From an uncultured Pseudomonadota bacterium (GTDB lineage: Bacteria; Myxococcota_A; UBA9160; PR03), in NCBI GenBank assembly GCA_900696485.1, contig CAADGG010000099.1:1-54828 (forward strand): a stretch of 54,828 nucleotides of DNA. The letters run 5' to 3'. The position numbers and the translations under genes are program-made. Shown here piece after piece: positions 7,913 through 17,085 of the stretch (the first letter of the stretch is position 1; each line of letters opens with the position of its first letter). Under the pieces are notes generated by a model. That model saw only the letters and a program-made list of their open reading frames with translations. It did not search any database and had not been told where the DNA came from.

Positions 7913-9880
7913 GTGTCCGGCCTCGACGCGGTGATGCGCCGCAACTTCCTCGACTACGCCAGCTACGCGATCCTCGACCGCGCGATCCCGGACCTGCGGG
8001 ACGGCCTCAAGCCGGTGCAGCGTCGGCTGCTGCACACGCTCTTCGAGATGCACGATGGCCGTTATCACAAGGTGGCCAACGTCATCGGCGAGACGATGAA
8101 GCTGCATCCGCACGGCGACGCCTCGATCGGCGATGCGCTGGTAGTGCTGGCGAACAAGGGATTCTTCATCGACCGGCAGGGGAACTTCGGCAGCCTGCTC
8201 ACCGGCCACCCGGCGGCGGCGCCCCGTTACATCGAGTGCCGACTGACGGCGTTGGCGCTGGAAGCGCTGTTCAACGAGGCCCTGACCGAGTTCGTGCCGA
8301 GCTACGACGGCCGAAACCGCGAGCCCGTCTTCCTTCCCGCCAAGCTTCCGATGGTGCTGATGCTCGGCGCCGAGGGCATCGCCGTCGGCATGGCCACACG
8401 GATCCTTCCCCACAATCCCGTGGAGCTGTGGCAGGCGCAGATCGATCTGCTCGAAGGACGCGAGATCCAGCTCGAACCGGACTTTCCCCAGGGCGGCCTC
8501 GCCGATACCTCCGAGTATGACGATGGCCGTGGCAAGGTGACGGTTCGCGCCCGCCTCGAACCCCGGGACGAAAAGCGGGTGGTGATCCGGGAGATCCCGT
8601 TCGGGACCACCACGGAGAGCGTGATCGCGTCGATCGAGGCGGCGATCCAGCGCGGCCGCGTCCAGATCGCGTCGATCCACGACTACACCACCGACCGGGT
8701 CGAGATCGAACTCCAGCTCCCGCGCGGAGTCTACGCCGCGGACGTCATTCCGCAGCTCTACGCCTACACGGACTGCCAGGTCTCGGTGTCGTCCAACATC
8801 GTCGTGATCGACGGTCGCCGGCCGGTCGAGCTGAGCGCCAGCGAGGTCCTGAAGCTCCTGACCGAGCAGCTTCGCGAACGGCTCCGCGCCGAGCTCGAAT
8901 GGGATCGCAGCCAGCTCATCGATCGCAAGCACTGGCTGACGCTCGAGCGGATCTTCATCGAGAAGCGGATCTATCGCGGCCTCGAGGATGCCGACACCGA
9001 GGCGGCCGTCCGCGAACGCGTCGTCACCGGGATGGCCAGACACGCCAAGGCCTTCGTGCGCCCGCTCGCCGAGGACGACGTGAAACGCCTGCTCGAGCTG
9101 CGGATCCGGCGCATCTCGGCCTACGACCTGGCGCGCAGCCGGGACGAAGAGGCGGACATCGAGGAGCGACTCGCGGCGATCGCCGGAAAGCTGAAGCATC
9201 TGACCCGGACCACGATGGCATGGCTCCAGGGCTTGATCGACCGCTACAGCGACGAGTATCCGCGCCGGACCCGCATCACGTCGTTCCAGGAGGTCGACAA
9301 GAAGACCGTGGCGCGTGCGACGCTGAAGCTCGCCTACGATGCGGAGAGCGGCTTCTTCGGCAGCACGGTGAAGGGCGACCGATTTCCGCTGCAGGTCAGT
9401 GAGTACGATCTGGTTCTCGGCATCGCCGATGACGGCGAGTTCCGCGTGATGACGCCGCCCGAGAAGCAGCTCTTCACCGGCAAGCTGCTCTGGTGCGAAG
9501 TCTTCGATCCGGAACGTGGAGCCGCATTCACCGTGGTGTATCGCGATCGACAACGCATCGCGTTCGGCAAACGCGTCCGCATCGAACGTTTCATCCGCAA
9601 CAAGGAATACGCACTGATCAAGGACAAGGCCGGCAAGATCGACCTGCTGTTGCCGGGAGCGGCCACCGGCAAGGCCTGGTTGCGCTTCGTGCCGGCCAAA
9701 CGACAGCGAGTGACGGAGGCGAGCTTCGACCTCGCCCAGCTCGCGGTCGTCGGCGTCGCGGCACGCGGCGTCCGGCTTGCCTCGAAGCCGGTGGCTCAGA
9801 TCAAGTGGCTGCGCGAGGAGGAGACGCGGAAACCGCGCAGCGCTTCGCGCGCGAAGGGCCGGCAGACCAGTCTGTTCTGA
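7913..9880 (+). CDS. parC: DNA topoisomerase IV subunit A (GyrA/ParC family)
   Basis: Breakage-reunion subunit of 655 residues with a GTG start. The winged-helix region carries QRRLL near 36-40 and HPHGD at 65-69; the catalytic tyrosine is Y106 in APRYIE. A long coiled-coil and tower region follows, then a short C-terminal domain ending in a Lys/Arg-rich tail. I find no GyrA box (QRRGGKG-like), so it is unlikely to wrap DNA as gyrase does. It is about 100 residues shorter than E. coli ParC and resembles the compact second type IIA enzymes of some delta-group and Bacteroidota bacteria (family-level memory, not checked). Confidence 0.85.
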   Translation: MSGLDAVMRRNFLDYASYAILDRAIPDLRDGLKPVQRRLLHTLFEMHDGRYHKVANVIGETMKLHPHGDASIGDALVVLANKGFFIDRQGNFGSLLTGHPAAAPRYIECRLTALALEALFNEALTEFVPSYDGRNREPVFLPAKLPMVLMLGAEGIAVGMATRILPHNPVELWQAQIDLLEGREIQLEPDFPQGGLADTSEYDDGRGKVTVRARLEPRDEKRVVIREIPFGTTTESVIASIEAAIQRGRVQIASIHDYTTDRVEIELQLPRGVYAADVIPQLYAYTDCQVSVSSNIVVIDGRRPVELSASEVLKLLTEQLRERLRAELEWDRSQLIDRKHWLTLERIFIEKRIYRGLEDADTEAAVRERVVTGMARHAKAFVRPLAEDDVKRLLELRIRRISAYDLARSRDEEADIEERLAAIAGKLKHLTRTTMAWLQGLIDRYSDEYPRRTRITSFQEVDKKTVARATLKLAYDAESGFFGSTVKGDRFPLQVSEYDLVLGIADDGEFRVMTPPEKQLFTGKLLWCEVFDPERGAAFTVVYRDRQRIAFGKRVRIERFIRNKEYALIKDKAGKIDLLLPGAATGKAWLRFVPAKRQRVTEASFDLAQLAVVGVAARGVRLASKPVAQIKWLREEETRKPRSASRAKGRQTSLF

Positions 9881-9935
9881 GCGCTCGGCCGCCGCGGGAC
9901 GTCGCCGCGACCGGGTCTCGCATCACGATCCTGCA

Positions 9936-10796
9936 TCACCAGACGGGGGAGCGGCTCCCCTCCGGCAGCGGATCGGTGCGAAGCTCTGCGACCACGCCGA
10001 AGTGGTCACTCGGCCACACGCCGTCCTGCTCGTCGTCGCAGACGACCCGACATCGCTCGAGCAGGCCGAGCCCCTGGGCGGTCGGATAGCCGCTGAAGAT
10101 GTAGTCGATGCGTCGGTCCGGCTCGAGTGCGAGCCGGGCGAAGCGGTTGCGAGTCGACCAGGTGCACCCGGGAGGTTCGCGCCGGGCCGTCGGTTCCCCG
10201 GGATCCCCGGCGACGCGCCAGGCATCGTGGAAATACACCGTCCTTCCCTCGATCGCATGACCGCCGGAGAGGAAGCGGATCTCGTCCCAGTCCGGCTCGG
10301 CGTTGAAGTCGCCGACCAGGATCGGCGGGAAACCGTCTCGAGGTCGGCGTTCGAGGACGCGGTCCGCCACCGCCCTGACCTGTCGCAATCTCGTGTCTCC
10401 ATGATGGAAGCGCCAGTGCAGGTGTGTGCAGGTGAAGGAGACACGGCCGAAGGGCGCCTCGACGTCCACGTGCAGGGCGGCGCGCGTCTCGGCATCCCCG
10501 CGATCCGGCAAGCGCTGCTCTTCGCGGCCGACGAGCGGCCAGCGCGAGGCCACGGCATTGCCGAACTCGAAGGACTCGCCGTCGCGGGAGAGGACACCGG
10601 CACAGCCGTAGTCGCGGTGCGGCAGTCGCGGCCCGAGCAGCTCCGCCACCTGATCGAGCGACGAAGACCGCAGCGCCTCCTGGAAGCCGACGAGATCCGG
10701 ATCGAGGCGATCGAGCCAGTCCCGGATGCGTTCGGCCCGGGCCGGCCACGGGCCCTGGTCGTGCCACAGGTTCAGCGTGAGGACCCGCAGGGACAC
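9936..10796 (-). CDS. endonuclease/exonuclease/phosphatase family protein
   Basis: EEP-superfamily metal-dependent phosphodiesterase of 286 residues with a GTG start. It shows the N-terminal LTLNLW segment, the metal-binding Glu in VGFQEAL, a His in CTHLHW, the catalytic GDFNAEPD motif and the C-terminal SDHFGV. The family includes DNA-repair nucleases, sphingomyelinases and inositol phosphatases, and nothing here picks among them. No signal peptide is evident. It lies downstream of apaG on the same strand, with repeat copy D in the gap only 20 bp before its start. Confidence 0.85.
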   Translation of the reverse strand: MSLRVLTLNLWHDQGPWPARAERIRDWLDRLDPDLVGFQEALRSSSLDQVAELLGPRLPHRDYGCAGVLSRDGESFEFGNAVASRWPLVGREEQRLPDRGDAETRAALHVDVEAPFGRVSFTCTHLHWRFHHGDTRLRQVRAVADRVLERRPRDGFPPILVGDFNAEPDWDEIRFLSGGHAIEGRTVYFHDAWRVAGDPGEPTARREPPGCTWSTRNRFARLALEPDRRIDYIFSGYPTAQGLGLLERCRVVCDDEQDGVWPSDHFGVVAELRTDPLPEGSRSPVW

Positions 10797-10816
10797 CCGC
10801 TCATCCGCAGCGCGAA

Positions 10817-10850
10817 GAAGTTGACGGACGAACCCGACCCCTTTCTTGAC
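10817..10850 (-). repeat. repeat copy D: single arm
   Basis: Read on the minus strand it begins GTCAAGAAAGGGGTCGGGTT, then CGTCC, then GTCAACTTC. No inverted partner is present. The GTCAAG end is 6 bp from the apaG stop codon and the other end is 20 bp before the downstream EEP gene. Confidence 0.85.
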
Positions 10851-10856
10851 GGGGGG

Positions 10857-11249
10857 TCATTGGAGGCCGTGGGGCTGGCGGAGCTCGAAGGGGGCGATCT
10901 CGGCGTCGAAGCGGCGGCGGCCGGCGGTGGCGAGCATTTCGTAGCGGCCGCGCATGAAGCCGAACGGGGTTCCGAGCGGGCAGCCGGAGGTGTACTCGAA
11001 GCTCTCGCCAGGCGCGAGCACGGGCTGCTCGCCCACGACGCCTTCGCCGTGGACCTCCTCCACCTTGCCGGTCGCGTCGGTGATCACCCAGTGGCGACCC
11101 ACCACCTGCACCGTCTCGTCGCTGTGATTGGTGATCCGGATCGTGTAGAGAAAGAACCACTCCGAAAGGTGCGGCGCGGAATGCTCTCGCGCGAACCGCC
11201 CGGCGGCTTCTACCTGCACCCCATTGGTCGTGGCTTCGGACGTCGACAC
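10857..11249 (-). CDS. apaG: ApaG-family protein
   Basis: This 130-residue protein has the ApaG (DUF525) immunoglobulin-like beta-sandwich signature, including the YTIRITNHS strand, the GRHWVITDA segment and the SGCPLGTPFGFMRGRY hallmark. ApaG is associated with Co2+ resistance and Mg2+ efflux in enterobacteria; the exact role is unresolved. The GTG start has a GGGAGA ribosome site, and a possible -10 TAGATT lies at 11281-11286 on the minus strand. It is divergent from the thiolase gene. Confidence 0.9.
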   Translation of the reverse strand: MSTSEATTNGVQVEAAGRFAREHSAPHLSEWFFLYTIRITNHSDETVQVVGRHWVITDATGKVEEVHGEGVVGEQPVLAPGESFEYTSGCPLGTPFGFMRGRYEMLATAGRRRFDAEIAPFELRQPHGLQ

Positions 11250-11334
11250 CGGCTCTCCCGCTGACGAGACGAAGCTCGGAATCTAGGCGGAGCCCGCCGG
11301 AGCGTCGAGGGCGGCCGAACCGTTTGGCGGCTGG

Positions 11335-11340
11335 TATGCT
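11335..11340 (+). promoter_or_regulatory. candidate extended -10 (TGnTATGCT) for the thiolase unit
   Basis: TATGCT is preceded by TGG, giving an extended -10 (TGGTATGCT). It would give a leader of about 130 nt before the thiolase ATG. That leader contains a 14-nt tandem repeat. Confidence 0.35.
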
Positions 11341-11403
11341 CCAGCCTTCCGTTTCCTTCCCTGTCCCCTTCGGTCCGTGTTCCCTCCGGGTCCGATCCGC
11401 CGG

Positions 11404-11431
11404 CTGAGACCCACCGGCCGAGACCCACCGG
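11404..11431 (+). repeat. 14-nt tandem repeat in thiolase leader
   Basis: Two adjacent 14-nt units, CTGAGACCCACCGG and CCGAGACCCACCGG, differ at one position and are followed by a partial third unit starting ATCAGACCC. They lie in the untranslated leader ahead of the thiolase start. Confidence 0.6.
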
Positions 11432-11475
11432 ATCAGACCCGAAACCCTCGGACCCGTCGCGAAAGGATCCCGCGC

Positions 11476-12666
11476 ATGCCCTCTCCCGCCCGCGAAGTCG
11501 TCATCGTCGAAAGCGTCCGCACAGGACTCGCCAAGGCGGGCCGCGGCTCGTTCAACATGACCGAACCCGTCTACTACCTCGCGCACACGCTGAAGTCCGC
11601 CGTCGAGAAGACCGGCATCGACCCGGCCGAGATCGAGGACGTGATCGTCGGCACCGGCTTTCCCGAAGGCTGCCAGGGCATGAACATGGCGCGCATCGCC
11701 GCGATCGCTGCCGGGTTTCCGAAGGAGGTCGCCGGCGCCACGGTGAATCGCTTCTGTTCCTCGGGCTCCCAGGCGATCATGATGGCCGCCCAGCGCATCC
11801 AGGAAGGCGCGGACGTCGCGATCGGCGCCGGCGTCGAGACGATCACGATGATGAACGACGGCACGCAGAACACCAATCGGCTCGTCAACAAGGCCGCCCA
11901 GGAGCGCTTTCCGGGTCTCTATTACCCGATGGGCATCACCGCCGAGATCGTCGCAGAACGCTACAACGTGTCGCGCGAGGATCAGGACGTCTACGGCCTG
12001 AAGAGCCAGCAGCGCTATGCCGCCGCCGTCGAGAAGGGCTGGGTCGCCGAAGAGATCGTGCCGATGAAGGTGACCCGCAAGGTGATGAACAAGGGCGAGG
12101 AGCCGCGCGACGAAGAGGCCGTCGTCGACCGCGACGAGTGCAATCGGCCGGAGACCACACTCGAGGGCCTTGCGAAGCTGAAGCCGGCATTCAAACCGGA
12201 CGGGACAGTCACCGCGGGCAATGCGTCGCAGCTCTCGGACGGCGCGTCGGCCACGCTGCTGATGAGCGCCGAGCGCGCCAAGCAACTCGGCCTCGAGCCG
12301 CTCGGCGTCTACCGCGGGAGCGCCGTCGCGGGCTGCGGGCCGGAGGAGATGGGCATCGGCCCGATCTTCGCGGTGCCGAAGCTGCTGAAGCGCCATGGGC
12401 TCACGATGCAGGACATCGACCTCGTCGAGCTGAACGAGGCCTTCGCCGCGCAGCTGCTGCAATGCCAGCGTGTGCTCGAGATTCCCGACGAGAAGCTGAA
12501 TCCGTGCGGCGGCTCGATCGCGATCGGGCACCCCTACGGCATGACCGGCTCGCGCCTCACCGGCCTGTTGCTGCGGCAACTGCGCCGGACCGGCGGCCGC
12601 TACGGCATCGTCACGATGTGCGTCGGCGGCGGACAGGGCTTCGCGTCGTTGTTCGAAGCGGCCTGA
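11476..12666 (+). CDS. thiolase (acetyl-CoA acyltransferase)
   Basis: Thiolase of 396 residues catalysing thiolytic cleavage of a 3-ketoacyl-CoA, or the reverse condensation. The acyl-accepting Cys is in NRFCSSGSQA, followed by the NEAFAAQ motif, the catalytic His in GHPYGMTGSR, and the second Cys in MCVGGGQG. The frame is open upstream from 11377, but the homology and the AAAGGATC ribosome region place the start at this ATG. It heads an acyl-CoA gene block; the next gene starts one base after its stop. Confidence 0.92.
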   Translation: MPSPAREVVIVESVRTGLAKAGRGSFNMTEPVYYLAHTLKSAVEKTGIDPAEIEDVIVGTGFPEGCQGMNMARIAAIAAGFPKEVAGATVNRFCSSGSQAIMMAAQRIQEGADVAIGAGVETITMMNDGTQNTNRLVNKAAQERFPGLYYPMGITAEIVAERYNVSREDQDVYGLKSQQRYAAAVEKGWVAEEIVPMKVTRKVMNKGEEPRDEEAVVDRDECNRPETTLEGLAKLKPAFKPDGTVTAGNASQLSDGASATLLMSAERAKQLGLEPLGVYRGSAVAGCGPEEMGIGPIFAVPKLLKRHGLTMQDIDLVELNEAFAAQLLQCQRVLEIPDEKLNPCGGSIAIGHPYGMTGSRLTGLLLRQLRRTGGRYGIVTMCVGGGQGFASLFEAA

Positions 12667-12667
12667 A

Positions 12668-13345
12668 GTGGCGGCGCCGACGGACGCCGTCCGTATCGAG
12701 ATCAGCGACGGCCTTGCCATCATCCGGATCGATGACGGCAAGGCCAACGCCCTCTCGATGGCCCTTCTCGACGCGCTCGGATCCGCCCTCGACCGCGCCG
12801 AGCGCGAGGCCAAGGCGGTCCTGTTGATCGGCCGGCCCGGTCGCTTCTCGGGCGGCTTCGACCTCGGCGTCATGAACGAGGGGGGCGACGCGATGGCGCG
12901 CCTCGTCACGACCGGGGGGCAGCTCGCGCTGCGGCTCTACGATTTCCCGATGCCGGTCGTCATCGCCTGCACCGGCCATGCGCTCGCGATGGGCGCCGTG
13001 CTGCTGCTGGCAGTCGACCTGCGGCTCGGCGCCCAGGGTGCATACAAGATCGGCCTGAACGAGGTGGCGATCGGCCTGGCGCTGCCGACGTTCGCCGCGG
13101 AGCTCGCGCGTGAGCGCATCTCGCTGCGTCACCTGCAACGCGCAACGGCCCTCGCGTCGGTCTACGATCCGCTCGGGGCCGAGGAAGCAGGGTTCCTGGA
13201 CCGTGTCGTGCTGCCGGCGGAGCTCGAGGAGGAGGCACTCGCGGCGGCCCGCCAACTCGCCGCCCTGCACGTCGGGGCGCACCGACTCACCAAGCGAATG
13301 CTGCGCGCGCGCGCGATCGAGACGATCCGCGCGAGCCTCGCCTGA
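12668..13345 (+). CDS. enoyl-CoA hydratase/isomerase (crotonase) family protein
   Basis: Short crotonase of 225 residues with a GTG start one base after the thiolase stop. The first oxyanion-hole segment is GRFSGGFDLG and the second GHALAMGAVL. One of the two classical hydratase glutamates is recognisable (NEVAIG); the second, normally in a PGAGG segment, is not. The enzyme may therefore be a hydratase of altered chemistry, an isomerase or a hydrolase. It is co-transcribed with the thiolase and probably feeds it. Confidence 0.85.
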   Translation: MAAPTDAVRIEISDGLAIIRIDDGKANALSMALLDALGSALDRAEREAKAVLLIGRPGRFSGGFDLGVMNEGGDAMARLVTTGGQLALRLYDFPMPVVIACTGHALAMGAVLLLAVDLRLGAQGAYKIGLNEVAIGLALPTFAAELARERISLRHLQRATALASVYDPLGAEEAGFLDRVVLPAELEEEALAAARQLAALHVGAHRLTKRMLRARAIETIRASLA

Positions 13346-13391
13346 ACCGTCCCGAGGCGGGATCCTGGAGCGGCGCGGTCCCTCCGCGAGG

Positions 13392-13415
13392 CGCTCTCGA
13401 TGCGTCTCGAGAGCG
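13392..13415. terminator. stem-loop after the thiolase/crotonase pair
   Basis: A 9-bp perfect stem (CGCTCTCGA with TCGAGAGCG) encloses a 6-nt loop, 46 bp after the crotonase stop. No T-run follows, so intrinsic termination is doubtful; it may be a processing or stability hairpin. The rest of the 246-bp gap up to 13592 shows nothing except the -10 box at its end. Confidence 0.3.
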
Positions 13416-13579
13416 ATCAGGACCGGCGGGGCCTCTGCGAGGAAGCGGGCCAGACGAGTCGCCGCCGGGCGGACACCGCATCCCGAAACGGACGACAGAC
13501 GCCGTGGTCGGCGCCTCGGGAGCCCTTCCGGAACGCCGGACCCGGCGCGCCGGGAGTCCCCGGACCGGCCGCCCGGGTG

Positions 13580-13585
13580 TATGCT
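13580..13585 (+). promoter_or_regulatory. -10 box TATGCT placed for a leaderless start
   Basis: TATGCT ends 6 nt before the GTG at 13592. With initiation about 7 nt after the hexamer the transcript would begin at the GTG. No Shine-Dalgarno sequence is present. Confidence 0.5.
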
Positions 13586-13591
13586 CGAGGC

Positions 13592-14338
13592 GTGACCGAT
13601 TCCCGACCGGAGCCGCCGCATCAGTATCGGATCCAGGGACGCGTCGTCGCGATGCCGGTCGAGGTCCGCGATGCGTCGGCAGGCGTCGCCACCTGGCTGC
13701 TGCCGGCGCGCGCCGTGCAGCGACTCGTGCCCGACGGTTTCGACGTGGCGACCGTCCTCCCCGGTCGCACGCCCGTCGCGATCGCCGTCATCGATTACCG
13801 GGACAACGACCTCGGAGACTATCACGAGGTGTCGATCACGTGCTTCGTCCAGCCCCGCGGAACGCGGAGCGGAATTCCGTGGCTCGGCTCGCTGGTGGAT
13901 CTGGTCCGAGGACGTCTCGGGACCTACATCTGGAAGCTGCCGGTCGACCAGTCGTTCACGTGTGAGGCCGGCCGGGTCATCTGGGGGTTTCCGAAGACGG
14001 TGGAGTCGATCGACTTCCAGATCCAGGATGACCTCGTCCGGTGTCGGCTCTCGATGGATGGGAAGCACGTGCTGACGCTGTCGCTGCCTCGGGGCGGGAC
14101 CCGCACGCTTCCGGAGTCCGACCTCGCGACGTATACGCAGATCGAGGGAATCCCGCACCGCACGCGCTTCCGTCAGGGGGGCCGGGGAGTCGGCTTCCGC
14201 CTCGGTGGCGCGCGGCTGGAGCTCGGCACGCATGCCATCGCCGACACGCTCCGCAGCCTCGGACTTCCCGGTCCGGCGCTGATGACGATGTGGACCGAGC
14301 ATCTGCACGGCCGCTTCGACGCACCGGAGAAACTCTGA
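13592..14338 (+). CDS. acetoacetate decarboxylase family protein
   Basis: Protein of 248 residues with the acetoacetate decarboxylase (ADC) fold signature. The WGFPKTVESIDF segment corresponds to the conserved substrate-pocket region in which the Schiff-base lysine lies in true ADC. Many members of this family are not decarboxylases but act as lyases or dehydratases on short acids. It sits between the crotonase and a cyclase gene, which fits a ring-cleavage or short-chain acid pathway. The GTG start follows a -10 box and has no ribosome site. It is nearly adjacent to the cyclase gene (5-bp gap). Confidence 0.75.
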   Translation: MTDSRPEPPHQYRIQGRVVAMPVEVRDASAGVATWLLPARAVQRLVPDGFDVATVLPGRTPVAIAVIDYRDNDLGDYHEVSITCFVQPRGTRSGIPWLGSLVDLVRGRLGTYIWKLPVDQSFTCEAGRVIWGFPKTVESIDFQIQDDLVRCRLSMDGKHVLTLSLPRGGTRTLPESDLATYTQIEGIPHRTRFRQGGRGVGFRLGGARLELGTHAIADTLRSLGLPGPALMTMWTEHLHGRFDAPEKL

Positions 14339-14343
14339 GACCC

Positions 14344-15243
14344 GTGATCGACAGCGCGGAGGACGTCCGAGCCCTGCACCGTTCGCTGTCGAACTGGGGG
14401 CGTTGGGGGGATCGCGACCAGCTCGGCACCCTGCACTGGATCACGCCGGAGAAGCGGATCGCCGCGGCGCGGCTGGTGCGCAGCGGACGCCCGGTTTCGT
14501 GTTCTCGCGCGCTCCCGACGGAGCCCGCTGCCGACAACGACCATCCGGCAACACACCAGATGCTCGGGACGGCCCCGGACGGCTGGGGTGGAGACGCCTT
14601 CCGGGTGGCGTCGCACGGCTATGCCGTGAGCCACATCGACGCGCTCTGCCACATCTTCCACGAGGGCCGGCTCTACAACGGCTATCCGATCGAGCGCGTC
14701 ACGACGCACGGCGCGTTGGAGCTGGGGATCGACGCGCTGCGCGACGGCATCGTTTCGCGCGGCGTCCTGCTGGACATCCCGGCGCAGCGCGGCACCCCGT
14801 GGCTCGAAGCCGGCGACGCGATCCTGCCCGAGGACCTGGAGCAGGCCGAGGCCGCGGCCGGCCTGTGGGTCGAGGCCGGCGACATCGTGTTCGTGCGCAC
14901 GGGCCGCTGGCCGCTGCGCGGGGCACACGGCCCGTGGAACCCGCGCGAGCGATTGGCCGGTCTGCAGGCGAGCTGCCTGCCGTGGCTCTTCGAGCGCCGG
15001 ATCGCTGCGCTCGGCTCGGACGGCGTCTCGGATGTGGTGCCCTCGCAGGTGGACGGATTCTCGCTGCCGATCCACTCGGTCGCGATCGTCGCGATGGGGC
15101 TCCACCTGCTCGACAACCTGGACTTCGAAGCCCTGGCGACGGCCTGTCGTGCGGAAGGGCGCTGGGAGTTCCAGTTGGTGATCGCGCCATTGATCCTGGC
15201 GCGAGGCACGGCCTCTCCGGTGAACCCGATCGCGCTGTTCTAG
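14344..15243 (+). CDS. cyclase family protein (kynurenine-formamidase-like fold)
   Basis: Protein of 299 residues of the PF04199 cyclase family. The metal-binding cluster is SHIDALCHIFHEG, equivalent to the family's HxGTHxDxPxH, and a later HS in the PIHSVAI segment is also typical. Members are Zn2+/Mn2+-dependent amidohydrolases or lactone/ester hydrolases, including kynurenine formamidase and isatin hydrolase. The GTG start is 5 bp after the ADC-like gene, so they form a unit. The substrate is unknown; a tryptophan-degradation role is possible but unsupported by neighbours. Confidence 0.82.
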   Translation: MIDSAEDVRALHRSLSNWGRWGDRDQLGTLHWITPEKRIAAARLVRSGRPVSCSRALPTEPAADNDHPATHQMLGTAPDGWGGDAFRVASHGYAVSHIDALCHIFHEGRLYNGYPIERVTTHGALELGIDALRDGIVSRGVLLDIPAQRGTPWLEAGDAILPEDLEQAEAAAGLWVEAGDIVFVRTGRWPLRGAHGPWNPRERLAGLQASCLPWLFERRIAALGSDGVSDVVPSQVDGFSLPIHSVAIVAMGLHLLDNLDFEALATACRAEGRWEFQLVIAPLILARGTASPVNPIALF

Positions 15244-15274
15244 CCACGCGTTGGCTGCGTGCCCGGGGTCGGCC

Positions 15275-15700
15275 CTAGGCCGGCGGCTCGGAACCCGTCA
15301 GCGCGAGGCCGACCCAGAACGCCTCGAGCGTCTGGGGGTCCATCGGCGCACTCCAGATCTCGACGATCCGGCGCGCCTCGATCCGGGCCAGGATCACGTA
15401 ATCGACCTGGATCTCGCGCGCTCCGACCTTCATCCGCGCGCGGAAGACCAGCAGCGCGCGCGCATCGCTGGCCAGCACATCCACGAGATCCGCGTCGAAC
15501 ACATCCGTCGCCTCCCCGACACGCGCCAGCATGTCGACGGCCGCCTCGGCGCCGCGATGCTCGCCGGCCCACGGCGTGCCGCGGGCGGTCGCACGCCAGA
15601 CCAGATCCGGCGCCAGACGCGCGCGCAGCGCATCGGCATCGCCGCGCGCGATCGCGTCCCAGATCTCGCGGGCGAGGTCCGCATTCGGATGGACTGTCAC
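15275..15700 (-). CDS. NTF2-like (SnoaL-type) domain protein
   Basis: Small cone-fold protein of about 141 residues, alpha+beta, with the pattern seen in SnoaL-like and nuclear transport factor 2 families (LAREIWDAIARGD at the start, a conserved Trp in APDLVWRA, and closing strands VDYVILARIEARRIVEIW). Members act as isomerases, hydrolases or ligand binders. An ATG 12 nt upstream (15712) is in frame, but it lies inside a TATGCT -10 box, so I prefer the GTG at 15700, 7 nt after that box. It points against the surrounding acyl-CoA genes and may be unrelated to them. Confidence 0.75.
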   Translation of the reverse strand: MTVHPNADLAREIWDAIARGDADALRARLAPDLVWRATARGTPWAGEHRGAEAAVDMLARVGEATDVFDADLVDVLASDARALLVFRARMKVGAREIQVDYVILARIEARRIVEIWSAPMDPQTLEAFWVGLALTGSEPPA

Positions 15701-15707
15701 GGAGCCG

Positions 15708-15713
15708 AGCATA
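15708..15713 (-). promoter_or_regulatory. -10 box TATGCT overlapping the alternative ATG
   Basis: On the minus strand TATGCT is followed by 7 nt (CGGCTCC) and then the GTG at 15700. The upstream in-frame ATG is part of the hexamer itself. Confidence 0.5.
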
Positions 15714-15864
15714 CCCGGCCCGGGCCCCGGCCCGCATCGGGAGCGCGGACCGGCACGCTTCGGCCGCGCCGGTTACTCTCCCCACTTCCGGCTTCAGCCG
15801 GCCCGTTCCGCCGCCGCAGCGCTGCCGGCCGTGCGACAGCGCCACTCGACCAGGAGAAGTGCCG

Positions 15865-17052
<1,188 letters not shown>

Positions 17053-17085
17053 GCGTCTTTCCCTCTCGAGCGATAGGACACCGTC

